Shown in pieces: positions 1 through 10,248 of a DNA stretch of 64,000 nucleotides. Position numbers and translations under genes: made by a program. The notes under the pieces were generated by a model. That model did no database searches, was not told the origin of the DNA, and was given only the letters and a program-made list of their open reading frames with translations. Each line of letters opens with the position of its first letter. Within the stretch, counting starts at the first letter, position 1. Origin of the DNA: Pseudomicrostroma phylloplanum (taxonomy: Eukaryota; Basidiomycota; Exobasidiomycetes; Microstromatales); the NCBI GenBank assembly GCA_039545275.1, contig BCHS01000013.1, forward strand, positions 248,001 to 312,000, given 5' to 3'.

Positions 1-300
1 GACGGCACAGGCTACTGGGATCTACCAATGTATCATCAGCATCAGCGTCAAATCTCTCCAAGAGAAGCAGCTTTATCGGCCCGGACCCCTGCTTTACGCC
101 TCAACGAGGCTCCAATCCGTGTCACAATTATAATGCTAGAGAATCTCGTTCATCTGTATGTAACAAGCGCCGGGATGAAGAGGTGATACAAAGGGCAGTA
201 GAGCAGATCGCCTACTTGGTATGGCTGAGCTCAGAAGACATGAGAAAAGCGGAAATAGGTCAGCAACACGTTCCTGGCTCGTACATTCTTCAGCGTGGAC
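1..300. other. Left flank, no gene seen
   Basis: No reading frame here resembles a known protein, and the short open frames lack conserved motifs. The segment lies just beyond the stop codon of the minus-strand NDUFS4 gene, so part of it should be that gene's 3' untranslated region and terminator. I saw no tRNA-like or repeated structure. Confidence 0.5.
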
Positions 301-1190
301 TCACTGGATGCGCAGCTTTCCGGGGGAGTGCTGGTAGTTGGCCGCATACGACTTTACGCCAATGCGAGCATAGTGGGGCTCTGTGACGAGGTAGTCCCAC
401 CCTTGCTTCTCACAGAAGTGAATCGCATCCTCTCGTGTACGGAACTTGAGCGAAGTACCCTGCATGTAGTCTGCGGAAGAGGCCCAGCCGATGAGGGGGT
501 TCTCCCAGCGGGCGGAGCCTTGCAGGATGTCCCAGTCGACTCGCCAGTGGTTGGTGCCGGCCTTGCCAGACGAGTTGGGCGTCTTGGCTGGCTTGAAGAT
601 TCGCACCGAGCGCTGGTGCAGCTCAGCTGGAAGACGGAAGGGGATCAAAGAGAGGAAGGTAGACAGGCGTCAGAAGAGAACGGCGCAAGATGACAATCAG
701 CATGGTCGTAGCAAGTCCTGCCCTCTTGCCCTACGACTTGCGGAATGTTGGCCGTCTACCCAGACGGGATCGCCCCTCTAGATCAGAGTGCGTCTTTGAG
801 ATGCAGATGACCCAGGCCATCTTCGATGTCCTCTTGAATCTTCCTTCTCCGGCTCGTCTGCCCTCGTCACTTCAACAAATACCCGCCGTATCTGTCCGCC
901 AGTCCACTACTTCAGGCCATTAACTCACGAGGAGCATCGCTGATCACATCAGCTTGCAGCGCCATGTTCTCCCTCTTCTTCTGCTCGGCAGGCAGATCCC
1001 TTCCTCCGCTCTCGTCGCCAGAAGCACCGTAGTGTCCGGCCGAGGTCACTTCGGTGGGTGGTGCCTTTGTGGTGGACACAAAGCGGGCCGTAGAGACGGT
1101 GGCGGGTGTGAGGGAGGTGGAGCAGTGGGGAGCTGCGACGAGGGGCCTTGCGGCGCTCAAGCGCGGTACGAGGGGGCGTAGGAAGGACAT
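301..1190 (-). CDS. NDUFS4: NADH:ubiquinone oxidoreductase 18/21 kDa subunit (NDUFS4), mitochondrial
   Basis: Accessory subunit of respiratory complex I, in the matrix arm near the N-module/Q-module junction. Two exons on the minus strand: 1190..929 and 626..301, with an intron at 928..627 that starts GTGAGT and ends CAG. The joined protein is 195 residues. It starts at the ATG of MSFLRPLVPRLSAARP, an Arg-rich, acid-free amphipathic stretch typical of a mitochondrial presequence. The mature part carries family hallmarks: VRIFKPAK, then GTNHWRVDWDILQG, RWENPLIGWASSADYMQG and FCEKQGWDYLV. Splicing gives DAPPELHQRSV, which restores the usual run into the VRI strand. The intron is 302 nt, several times longer than most in this window. 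The gene is divergent from LSM12. Identity is very secure; the exact start is likely but unproven. Confidence 0.95.
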
Positions 1191-1576
1191 TGTGGGGTGA
1201 TGTGCGAGTGGCCGAATGGTGAGTTGGTAGACGATTCCTCGGGCGGCGGCTTGAACGTCTGACTTGCTCGCCAATCAGACGACAGATGGAGCACGGGGCG
1301 GGATGCAGCTCCTGGCCGAACCTCGGATCCGAAGACGCGGCTTTCCCACGGACAGCCGCCTCCGCCCAGCCTCGCCTATCCGAAGGCAATTGTGGGGGCT
1401 TGCAGGGTAGTGGTGACTAGTGTTCCTCTCTACCTCGCCTTTGTTCTTGGTTGCCGCTGCTGCTGCCGCTGCTGCTACGTCTCTTTCTCGAGCCTGGCTG
1501 TGGGACCGACCGACCTTGGAGTTCTACTGGTAGCATACATCCAGAGTAGCTCCCTCGGGCTAACCCTACCCACGCC
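1191..1576. promoter_or_regulatory. Divergent spacer between NDUFS4 and LSM12
   Basis: A 386-nt spacer separates the start codons of two oppositely oriented genes, so it should contain both promoters. No clear TATA box is visible. Pyrimidine-rich runs with CTG/CTGCTGC triplets occur at about 1450-1480. Assignment as promoter rests on gene orientation only. Confidence 0.45.
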
Positions 1577-2547
1577 ATGTCAGGCAAGGGAGCTCGCGGC
1601 GGGTCCGCTACGGGCGTCAGTCCTTCCCCCACCGTTGCTCCATCACCCCGTGCGGGACCCTCAACCTCGAATGCCCAGCAAGGCTCCTCACAGGATCTCA
1701 CATCTTACCTGGGTATGCCTCTCCGCTTGACGATCATCGGTGAAGAAGATGAACCAGCCATCGGCCTCCTTTTCGCCCATGACCCTTCTTCCGGCCTGGT
1801 CATCCTAGAGACTGGAGCATATCCGTATCCCAATTACCCTTCCAAGGCAGCCGCCGCTCCCACTACGAGGCGGCACCAGGCAGTGGTATCCGCCATCGGC
1901 GGCTTCTCGCGCAGGGATCCGACGGGCTTCCGACTCATCAAGGAGAGGACGATCAAGGAGGTCACTCCGCTCAACCTCAATGATCAGCAACAGACGGGCA
2001 ACGGAGCCATTAAGGGCTTACCCCCCGCTCTGCCCAAGAAGATCAGCGAGATTCAGCCTGTGAATGTAGCGATTGCGGAAAAGAGGGAGATGGCGGCAAG
2101 CAAAGAGGCGGCGCTCAGGGCTGCAAAGATTGGAGTGGGGGTTAGCGAGATGGCTCAGGAAGTCTTCGAGGCATTGAGCAAGACGCTGCCGTGCAGGTGG
2201 CATGACAGACATATCATCGTCATGGACGAAGTGGTATTGGTGAGTTTCGAGGCTACGAGGATGATGGGCTTTCTTGATGAACGTCCGAGTGCTGAGTGTG
2301 TCCTCCGCCTGTCTATTCGCCTGCACAGTCCGAGCCCTACGATCCTTCTGCCCTACGAGTCCCCAAGTACTCTCCCGCTCTGCTGGACAAGCTCCTCGAT
2401 TCTTCTAGCCAGGTGACATCAGGAGAGCTGCCGGACAAGGAAAGCGTAACCACTGCCAAGGGCAAGGCTCGCAGCTGGGAGCGCGTGCGGAGGGTCCTGG
2501 AGGGCGAGCGCAAGAAGATAGAGGAGAGGAGAGCAGCGGCTACATAG
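1577..2547 (+). CDS. LSM12: LSM12-like protein (LSM domain plus anticodon-binding-like AD domain)
   Basis: Two exons: 1577..2239 and 2329..2547, split by an 89-nt intron (GTGAGT...CAG) in phase 0; 293 residues. A Ser/Pro/Gly-rich N-terminus is followed by an LSM-type beta region (about residues 40-130), then an AD domain whose core reads KIGVGVSEMAQEVFEALSKTLPCRW and HIIVMDEVVL. Splicing joins VVL to SEPYDPSAL, matching the SEPY run that ends this domain in LSM12 proteins. The C-terminus is basic and helical (WERVRRVLEGERKKIEERR). LSM12 proteins associate with Pbp1/ataxin-2 and ribosomes in yeast; that role is family knowledge. The gene is convergent with the dephospho-CoA kinase gene, with 143 nt between stop codons. 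Confidence 0.88.
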
Positions 2548-2690
2548 CCTGCTTCGAGTTGATCGTCTTGTGCGGAGGAGTGCCTGCGTGGGACGGCGTC
2601 ACTTCCTTGCGTAGTGGACCTTCTTCAACGAAGCAGTTTCTTACCCATAGTCGTCATGCTTCACGAGAGAGATGCCTGACTGTCCGTCCT

Positions 2691-3628
2691 CTATCCACTA
2701 CCGATGCTCCTCCGCTCCACTGCCTGCTGATCGCTCTCATCGCTCTCCCTCAACCGCGTCTTGACCTTTCCCCACCTGCTCACGAGTGTGAGAGCAGCCA
2801 TGAGCAGTCCAAATGGCGGCACGAGCCACTCTGTCAGCCAGTACAGGGTGCCAAACACTCCTCCATAGTATCCCTGCCAGCTCCTAACCAGGTCCCCCAC
2901 TTGAGCAGTGAGGATCTCTGACGCTCCACCGCCTTGCGACGGAGATGTGGATGAGGAGGAGCTGAGGGCCGACGAGTTGTCGAGGACTACGTCGGCGTAG
3001 GGCAGCTTGGAACGGAGAGGCCACTGGGAGGAGAGTCGAGACTGGGCTTCATTCTCGGTGAGGCCTCTAGGTCCATCACGGGTCAGCATGCGAGAGAGCT
3101 GATCCTCTGGTGAGCTGCGAGAGGTGAGAAGGGACAAGTGAAGCATACCCCAGGGAATCAGTCATTCCCGAACGGTTCTGTCCCACGCCCCTCGACTTCG
3201 CACTCCAGCCCTACTCACCACCAAACGACGACCAACTCTCCACACCACCTCCATAGCCCTGCCTCGATCAGCAGCGGCGTATCCACAACCGTGACCTTGA
3301 CCCCCCTCACCCAATTCCAAAGCAACGTCCATGCCATCCTCTTCCTAATCGCCCTATGCGTGATAGCATTAAGCACCTTTCTCTCCTCTTCATTCCCAAA
3401 CACTTTCCTCCCTAGTACAGGCCGGTCTAGCGTACCGTCTTCCTGTAGGATGCCAGAGCCAAAGTGGGCCACGAGCTTGGAGAGGGTGCGCGAGGAGTCC
3501 GTCGGACGCACCACCTCGCGCGCTAGGAGGTCCAGGTCAATCAGGGGGAGGTGGTGCTTGTTCTGCAGGAGGGATGAGACGGTGCTTTTGCCCGAGGCGA
3601 TGCCGCCTGTGAGACCGACGATGAGCAT
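2691..3628 (-). CDS. CAB5: Dephospho-CoA kinase (CAB5/CoaE type)
   Basis: Catalyses the last step of coenzyme A synthesis, ATP-dependent 3'-phosphorylation of dephospho-CoA. Exons 3628..3219 and 3114..2691 are joined across a 104-nt GTGAGT...CAG intron; 277 residues. The protein opens with the P-loop GLTGGIASGKST (residues 5-16), then LIDLDLLAREVV, the family's Asp-containing substrate site, and TPLLIEAGL. Splicing gives VVVWCSPEDQLSRML, matching the usual run after the central strand. The C-terminal third is not part of bacterial CoaE: it holds a Ser-rich linker and a hydrophobic stretch (YWLTEWLVPPFGLLMAALTL) that looks like one membrane anchor. Outer mitochondrial membrane or lipid-droplet association, as in yeast Cab5, is inference. 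Confidence 0.93.
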
Positions 3629-3889
3629 GGCGAGAGTGGTGAGAGGACAAGGAACAGAAAAGAGCGATTGGTATGGAGAGAGTGCGAAGCAGGATCAAGA
3701 ACGCGTGAGCAGCAGCGGAAGCGGCCAAGAAGCGACGACGCAAGTGGAGCGAAACACGGAAAGGGAGCAAGAGGGGGCCAAGCGTACAATCGAAGTAGTC
3801 AGGCGGCAGAGGTCATCACTGCTACTCTGAATGGGAGCAATGTCTCTGCTATTACTTGTACAGCCTTCACGTCAACAAATGCTTTTTTT

Positions 3890-6448
3890 TCATGCGAGAC
3901 TCTCGATGTTGGCCCTCCTGACGTGCTCCAGGTACTCCTTGAGCCGATTGCCCCCTTCGCGGGTGACAAACTCAAGGTAAAGTCTGTACCTCTCATCCGC
4001 CACCAGAATCGGCAGATCAACAATGATGAAGCGTAGTGAGTCGCCTCCCAAGACCTCTCTGGTATCAAAGAACATGAAGTGCAGCCGCAGGATCAGTTCG
4101 GGAATGTAGATCTGGCGGATGCGCGCTAGTTCCACGAGACGGCGCTCGGCTTCTTCGCGATTGGCAGTCGCATCGGCTTCATCTTCGTCGGCTTGAGCTA
4201 GCTTCAGCCAGTCGCCAGTGAGGACCTCCACCGAAGCTTCCTTGGCAGTCGCTAGCACACTGGACAGGGCTTCCCTCCAGGTGTGGGCTTCCAGCTTCGA
4301 TGCTCGACTGGGCTGCTTGCTGAATACCTCGCGGAACGATAGGCTTGCAGAGAGGGCAGAGAAGAATTGCCGGTAGTGCAAATGCTCGCTCTTGTCGCCA
4401 AAGGTAAGGTCGAGCATGTCATCCAGGTCTGCAACGACACTCTCTGGCAGACTGTACAGCGTGGTCCTGGCTGCGTGAAGCTTTCCGGAAGAGAGGAAGA
4501 GCCGCATTAGGGCATTGCTTTGGAAGACGGCGTCCGCTCTGGTCGACTCGTCAAAGGTGAGCCAGTCAATGGCCGAGATGAGCCTTGCCTCGACTTCTGT
4601 CAGCTCTGTGTTTAGAGCTGCTAGCGGGTCGAAGCCGTGTGCAGCTGTCAGAGTCTGTCTGGCAATCGCGGGGTATGCTTCGCCAAAGATGATCTGTACA
4701 ACGAGGCGGGCCACGGAAGCCGTGTCCAGGGAGTGTTCCTTTGCCCTAAGCAGTGCTGTCCGGCGCTCGGCCAGCGGCAGATCAATGTTGAGTGACGCGA
4801 GGAAGCGAGCGTACGTCTCCTCGGCCGACTCGCGCTCGAGAGAGCTGGCGTACATTGCGACGAGCTCGTCCTCTCCTGCATGCTCCAGTGCCTCGACGTA
4901 GTGCCGCAAGATCGAATTGCACGTCGATGCCGGCAAGGGCCTGTGCAATAGTCGGAAGTAGATGATGAGATGCGAGAAGAAGCGTGCGACGTGCACGTAC
5001 CGCTTCGGCTCCAATGTTGCTCTCATCTCCGGCAAGCGGCTCTCGACATGAATGAGAAGCTCATCGACGCCATCGAGGATGACCGCCTCTTGCACAACGT
5101 GGTAGAGATTGTTTGCTTGCAGGTTCACAGATCCCTTCTCGGTCCCCTTGACTCTCTCGAAGATGCTCTTGAGCTCGGCACGCACAGTCTCTTTAGCGTG
5201 CGGATCGCCACTCGAAGACTTGAGCTCCACGACCTTGATGCTTCCTCCGCCCTCTTGACTCCACCAAGTCTTTGCATCCTGTGACTCGAAGGCTTCATCA
5301 ATCCTCGCCTCGAATGCAGCATTCAGATGAGCCCAGAGATGCTCCTCCCATGTATCTGACACAGCGAGTGGGCCTTGAAGTTGACCAGCCAAGGATCCGT
5401 ACAGGGCCTTTTCATACACGTCCAGGGTAGGACTAGCAGCGAGCTTCCTGCATACAGCCTTCCAGAGAAGGCGATTACGATTCCCGCCGACGTTCTCGTC
5501 GTCAAGGTCGTCGCCGTCCATCATATCGTCGGCCAGGTCGAGGGCCTGATGATAGAGAATGGCTCCCCTCAAGCTGGCAGCCTTCCAAGGTTGATCTGCT
5601 TGCCTGGCCAGGTCAAAGGCAGCGTCTAGCTCTCCAGCTCTTGCATACTCGAAGAGGGTCCGATGCAGGGCCTTTGCGTAGCTTGAGTCTTCTGAGTCCC
5701 ACTTGCCTTCACCACGACTCTCTGCGTCGGGATCGAGGCTCCGGATAGCCTTGTTTGTATTTGTTCGGATGCCGCCCACCTGTGTCCTTCTCTCTGCCTT
5801 GAGCCGGCTCTTGCTGAAAGGCGCGTAGCCTTTGCGCACCTCTGCAATGTGAATGGGTGGGAGCTGGGAAGAGAGCCATTCTCTGACGATCTGTGTTGCA
5901 GGACGTCATACAGGAGCGGAGGGGAGTAGAGACATGGGTCAATCCCACTTGCCTACGAAGGAAATGCAGGAATCTCCCCGCATATTACCCACCTTGAGTT
6001 CCCTCAGGTCTCTACTCTTCTCCAGTAGATCCGAGATTGCAGACCGCGGTGTTTGATAAAAGTCGGGCTGACGTGCAAAGTCATCCTCAAAGTCTACCTC
6101 TCCATCGATGCCAGCGCGTGGCAGATATCGGTCAGCGCAGAGGAGGTGCACCAGTTCCCACGTCCGTGCCTCCAAGATCCAGTCCATGCGGTCCTCCTCT
6201 CCCTGATCGTCATCAAAGACATTCCTCCTGACTAGTCCAGCCTTTCCCTGGTTCAGCTCAGCTCCCTCTGCCGCTGCTGCTCGTTGCAGACATACTTGTG
6301 CGAAGCGGACGGCCGTGCCCGGTTGGGAGGAGTGGGTGCCAGAGGAGAGGCGGTCAGCGAGGGTGAGGTCGCGTGTTTCTTTGAGAGAGTCAGCAAAGTC
6401 TCTGAAGGAAGAGGGCGCTGGCCGTGACGAGGGTCCAGCTTCGTCCAT
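3890..6448 (-). CDS. NUP84: Nucleoporin NUP84/NUP107
   Basis: Scaffold subunit of the Y-shaped Nup84 complex of the nuclear pore. Exons 6448..5993 and 5890..3890, joined in phase 0 over a 102-nt intron (GTGGGT donor, CAG acceptor); 818 residues. The join gives RELK-IVREWL, followed by LPPIHIAEVRKGYAPFSKSR. The conserved WDSEDSSYAKALHRTLFEYARAGELDAAFDLARQADQPWKAA pattern, read here in shorter blocks, is the NUP107 helical repeat motif (LFEYARAG, LARQADQPWKAASLRGA). The remainder is alpha-helical with few motifs, ending REYLEHV-like in LKEYLEHVRRANIESLA. The N-terminal start at 6448 is the first ATG in an otherwise open exon, but an extra upstream exon cannot be excluded, since fungal Nup84 N-termini vary. 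Confidence 0.9.
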
Positions 6449-6786
6449 GTTGTGCCACGACGCGATGAAAGAGGTCGCGAAGGGGGATGGTGACGTTCGA
6501 GGCAGTCAAGATGAGCAACACTGGAAGCTGTCTGTCCATCTCCTCCCGCCTTGCCTTCATTCCTTCTCGCTCTCCGCGAGTCAGTCTGGCAATCCTGGCG
6601 CTCGCGCTTCCGGTTCCGATTCCGACATTCATCGATGGAAGGCGGTCGAGCCACAGGTGGAGCAACTGTCGGCCTCGGATTTTTTGGACGCACGACAGAC
6701 AATGCTCCGCTGATGATGGCTGTGGCGAAGCTGCCACTTCTTCCGGTCATATCCCCACCCATCATTACCATCACACCACCATCACC
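6449..6786. promoter_or_regulatory. Divergent spacer between NUP84 and ZPR1
   Basis: 338 nt between two divergent start codons. Long open frames cross it on both strands, but none shows domain content, and ZPR1 homologues begin close to the 6787 ATG. A run of CAT/CAC triplets (about 6765-6790) immediately precedes the ZPR1 start. No TATA-like element stands out. Confidence 0.45.
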
Positions 6787-8532
6787 ATGTCGACCAACCC
6801 TACACAAGGCAATGACCCATTCTTCCGACCCATCGGACAGCACGTCGAGGATGACGAGCAACAGACCGTCGGAGAGGATGGACAGCCACCCAAGATGGTA
6901 GAGGAGATCGAGTCTCTCTGCATGAGGTGCGAGCAGAACGGAGTGACCAGGCTCCTCATGACCTACATCCCATACTTCAAGGAGGTGCTAGTAGCGTCCT
7001 TTCTCTGCGAGCACTGCGGAGAGAGGAACAATGAGATTCAGAGCGCTGGAGAGATTCAAGAAAAGGGCTGCATCTACACTGTACACATCAACAACGCAAC
7101 CGACCTCAATCGTCAGGTGGTCAAATCTGGCTCATGTACCGTCAACATCCCTGAACTGGCCATCGAGATTCCACCAAAGAGAGGTCAGCTCACGACCATC
7201 GAAGGCCTCGTTTCCGATACCCTACGAGACCTCGAGCTCGACCAGCCTCTCCGGAAACACATGCAGCCCGAGGCCTACGAGAAGATTGAGGTCTTGTGCA
7301 ACAAGCTAAGAGACATCCTCGGCGAAGACAGGTCCGATGCTGTCAGGCCAGCAGGTGGAGAGGCAGAGGCTCAGGAAGACGCAGCTGGCAGCTCTGCCCA
7401 GGCTCTGGCCGCCGAGGCCGCTGGCATCAAGAGCCACGGTCCGGTCGGTGGCTCCAACGCTCGACAGGAGGGTCGAACTTTCCCGCCCTTCAGTATCAGG
7501 CTGGATGATCCCTCTGGAAATTCGTTCGTCGAGTTCTTGGGAACGATCCAGGGACGAGGTGTGTCTGATGCCAAGTGGACGAAGCGAGACTACCCGCGTA
7601 CACGGGCACAGAACGAGATGCTGGGTCTCGCAGGTCCAGCCGACCCCAATGCCAAGCCTATCAGCAGCAAGAAGGTTGCCTCGCTAGAGGAGGCTGCTGC
7701 TGCTGCCTCCTCATCTGGCGGGGGCTTCAGCAAGGATGGCGGAGAGACCGACTTTGAGAATGAAGAGATCTATACATTCCCCGGCGCCTGCTCGAGCTGC
7801 AATGCTCCGCTCGACACGCTCATGAAGAAGGTCAACATCCCTTACTTCAAGGACGTGATCATCATGTCGACCAACTGCGACTTCTGCGGGTACCGAGACA
7901 ACGAAGTCAAGTCAGGTACAGCCATCTCTGAGAGGGGCCGAAAGCTCACTCTCAAGGTGGAGGATGCAGAGGACCTTACCAGGGATATTCTAAAGTCCGA
8001 ATCCGCCGGCTTCTCCATCCCTGAGATCGACCTCAACCTCTCTCCTGGTACACTCGGAGGCAGGTTCACCACGCTCGAGGGTCTCCTGCAGCAAGTGTAC
8101 GACGAGCTATCGGAGCGAGTGCTGATGCGTGGAGACTCCTCGTCGAACAGCAACGCCTTCGAGGGCTTCTTGGGCAAGCTGAAAGCAGTCATGTCGGGTG
8201 AGGCCTGCCCCTTCACAGTCATCCTCGACGATCCCCTTGCCTCTTCGTATCTGCAGAACCCCTACGCTCCGGACGTGGACGAGCAGCTGACGATCGAAGA
8301 CTACGACAGGACGTGGGAGCAGAACGAGGACTTGGGACTCAACGACATCAACGTCGAGGAGTACAAGAGCGATGGAGAGGGTGAGGGCACGGGAGAGAGT
8401 GCGGCTGCCGCTGCCAAGAGGAAAGCGGACGAGTCTGCCGAAGGAGAGGGAAGGCCAGCTCCTGTAGCTGCTCCGGTCACTGAGGCCGGTGTGGGTACGG
8501 AGGTTGCTGCTCAGATGGAAGAAGGCCAATAG
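6787..8532 (+). CDS. ZPR1: Zinc finger protein ZPR1
   Basis: A conserved eukaryotic chaperone-like protein; in yeast it assists folding of eEF1A. Single exon, 581 residues. It has the family's duplicated architecture. Zinc finger 1 has C45, C48, C74 and C77 around MTYIPYFKEV; zinc finger 2 has C335, C338, C364 and C367 around NIPYFKDV. Each finger is followed by a beta/helical domain starting NNEIQSAG or DNEVKSGT. The two halves are linked by an Ala-rich segment. The C-terminus is acidic, then Ala/Pro-rich low complexity. The start at 6787 was chosen over an in-frame upstream extension because MSTNPTQGNDPFFRPIG resembles ZPR1 N-termini and upstream sequence does not. No intron is needed. Confidence 0.95.
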   Translation: MSTNPTQGNDPFFRPIGQHVEDDEQQTVGEDGQPPKMVEEIESLCMRCEQNGVTRLLMTYIPYFKEVLVASFLCEHCGERNNEIQSAGEIQEKGCIYTVHINNATDLNRQVVKSGSCTVNIPELAIEIPPKRGQLTTIEGLVSDTLRDLELDQPLRKHMQPEAYEKIEVLCNKLRDILGEDRSDAVRPAGGEAEAQEDAAGSSAQALAAEAAGIKSHGPVGGSNARQEGRTFPPFSIRLDDPSGNSFVEFLGTIQGRGVSDAKWTKRDYPRTRAQNEMLGLAGPADPNAKPISSKKVASLEEAAAAASSSGGGFSKDGGETDFENEEIYTFPGACSSCNAPLDTLMKKVNIPYFKDVIIMSTNCDFCGYRDNEVKSGTAISERGRKLTLKVEDAEDLTRDILKSESAGFSIPEIDLNLSPGTLGGRFTTLEGLLQQVYDELSERVLMRGDSSSNSNAFEGFLGKLKAVMSGEACPFTVILDDPLASSYLQNPYAPDVDEQLTIEDYDRTWEQNEDLGLNDINVEEYKSDGEGEGTGESAAAAAKRKADESAEGEGRPAPVAAPVTEAGVGTEVAAQMEEGQ

Positions 8533-8654
8533 AGAGGGAGAGCGCATGCCTTGTATCATTATCTTAGTAGAGTCTCATGCAGCTAGCGCAACGCCCTGCC
8601 CTATTCCATCTTTACTCCAAATTCAATCTGCCACTCGCACTGGTTTTACTTGGA

Positions 8655-8880
8655 GCGCCGAGTGGGTTGAGGGCAAGCCAAGCTTCAGCTAATCAGGGAG
8701 AAGAAGCCCGAGCCTGTCTGCGCAGATCATGCGAGGAAGAGCTAGAGATCGATGACACTACTGAGACGAGCTGCGTCAAGCCTACTGAAGAGTCGAGCGC
8801 CGAGAGCATACGAGGAAAGGATGTGATCGGGAAAAGCTATCGTACACACGGGTCAGACAACAAGCGAGCGGCACTAAGAG
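8655..8880 (+). pseudogene. 3'-end fragment of the tandem gene family (copy A)
   Basis: This stretch aligns by eye with 11181-11400, the 3' part of copy C. The clearest block is 8781-8804 against 11298-11321, where 19 of 24 bases match. Upstream, ARACLRRSCEEE with an acidic Asp/Thr/Glu run parallels LARLRKHHTVREGDE with its acidic run. No body of the gene is present, because ZPR1 ends at 8532. It is best read as a truncated remnant of a third family member. It lies just downstream of ZPR1 in the same orientation. The alignment is manual and gapped, so its limits are approximate. Confidence 0.4.
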
Positions 8881-9538
8881 AGGTGAGTGTGCTTGTGAGG
8901 GGAGAGGTGGATGAGGTGGGAGAGGAGGGAGTAGCAGAGCCGAAACAGTGAGAGGTCGTTGGGAACGGGAACCGAGGGTCTCGTCAAGCGCAAGCGCGTC
9001 GCTAGTCCTATACGCCTGGGAGCTGTGCAGTCGTCCGATTTGTCGGATAGGAGACCAGCGGGCAAATGAGAGGACAAGCAGGTAGAACATTTCCGACACA
9101 CAGGGCAGAGTATGGAACCAGAGAGAAGCCTGGCACGGGCGCACGCATGTCCCGGCTACGTAGCCCTGCGCGCACCGCAGGTTTGCTACAGAGCAATCGG
9201 CCTGGCGCGGTGATGAAGACAGACTCATCTCATCACTCAGCGCATCACATCTGCTGAGTCGCCCTCCATATCGTACCCTGCTTCGAGGCCCCTAATACGC
9301 CTCTCTATCATCGATCACACTCTCCTCTCTCCTATGATACATGCATGCCCACTAGTACCGTGCCCGCTAATCCTACTATCGACATCCATCCAATGCCCGT
9401 TCCTCTGCCAGCTTCTGCTACATTAGTCCTCGGCAACTGCCACCGTTACTCTATCTACCGCTCTGCGACTACCACACTAATACTACTGCTAAGCTTCTAG
9501 TAAGCTGCGAGTACTATCCTGCAACTACTACCGCTCAA
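8881..9538. other. Intergenic, no gene supported
   Basis: Contains only short open frames without recognisable motifs on either strand. From about 9300 onward it is rich in CTA/CTACTA-type trinucleotides. A GTAAGC at 9500 and a CAG ending at 9553 could be splice sites for copy B, but no in-frame ATG exon could be found upstream of them, so I do not annotate one. Confidence 0.4.
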
Positions 9539-10156
9539 CACAATCCTACGCAGGGGGACGGGAATGTTCGCTTAGGAGACCTCGGGGCCACGGCGACCTT
9601 GTTCGACCTTCGTGGTCGTCCTAGTGAGGTCACCATTGGGCCTCGTGAGGAGTTGCAAACGGCATATCGATTTCTATACTGGCCCCATCGCTTTCGAAAC
9701 TGGGCGTTCCCTCCGGAGCACGTGGAGCCTCATCATTATATCGCCGACGGGGAGCATCCCCTCTTTCTTGTCGCCGCTCCAGGAGCAAAGGCTCTGTTGC
9801 AACAGCGCAACGGCGTCCACACCGGTTACTGCAGCGCACGCTGTGTCACCTCGACTGCTCTGCCCGAGCAGCCACACCAAGAGCCCGAGGCTGTAACGGG
9901 CAGCCATGATTCACAAGATTTCGGCCACGGTGCCCCTGACGACACCAGATACTATGCAATCTTGAGCAGCTCCTTCAGCTCCTCTGAGAGTTCTTGCCGA
10001 CTCTCAAACCATTTTTGCTCGGTAGCAACCTTCGTGCGCCCGTCGCACAAGCTGCCCATCGAACCCACACTCCCCAACCTTTTGCAATCCCAATCCCGAT
10101 CCCTCACTACGACCACAGCCTTCTCTTCTCACATCACAAACACGATTGGACTTTGA
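9539..10156 (+). pseudogene. Copy B of the tandem unknown family, start codon lost
   Basis: An open frame of about 200 codons that is clearly paralogous to copy C (10249). Corresponding segments NVRLGDLGATATLFDLRGR and DVRLGDLGARATLCDLRGR match at 15 of 19 residues; YIADGEHPLFLVAAPGAKAL and YIADGKHPLLLVGAPGAKAL match at 17 of 20. Homology extends upstream to about 9545, but the codon corresponding to copy C's ATG is not ATG here, and the frame has no ATG back to a TAA at 9368-9370. The C-terminal third diverges into a Ser/Thr-rich tail ending at a TGA (10154-10156). Either it is a recent pseudogene with an intact body, or it uses an upstream exon that I could not identify. Function unknown. 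Confidence 0.55.
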
Positions 10157-10174
10157 CAACTTGAAGCTCAATCA

Positions 10175-10246
10175 GTGAGTGTACAGCTATACGGCACGAC
10201 ATCATTCAGGGCATATGTGGCTCACCTTTGGTCTTTCCTGCTCTAG
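10175..10246 (+). other. Probable 5'-untranslated-region intron of copy C
   Basis: A 72-nt segment beginning GTGAGT (10175-10180) and ending in a pyrimidine-rich run and TAG (10244-10246), two bases before the copy C ATG. Donor, length, CTCAC branch-like element near 10221 and acceptor all fit introns elsewhere in the window. The exon upstream has an in-frame stop (TGA, 10162-10164), so the intron would lie in the 5' leader and not join coding exons. Confidence 0.5.
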
Positions 10247-10248
10247 AA

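Noticed and set aside
2240..2328. Box C/D snoRNA in the LSM12 intron
   Set aside because: GATGATG and CTGA are present but only about 30 nt apart, with no terminal stem.
6487..6786. In-frame 100-codon N-terminal extension of ZPR1
   Set aside because: Starts far upstream in the divergent promoter region, with no similarity to ZPR1; the ATG at 6787 fits the family.
8782..9228. 148-codon minus-strand frame
   Set aside because: No motif; lies antisense to the copy A remnant and adjoining intergenic DNA.
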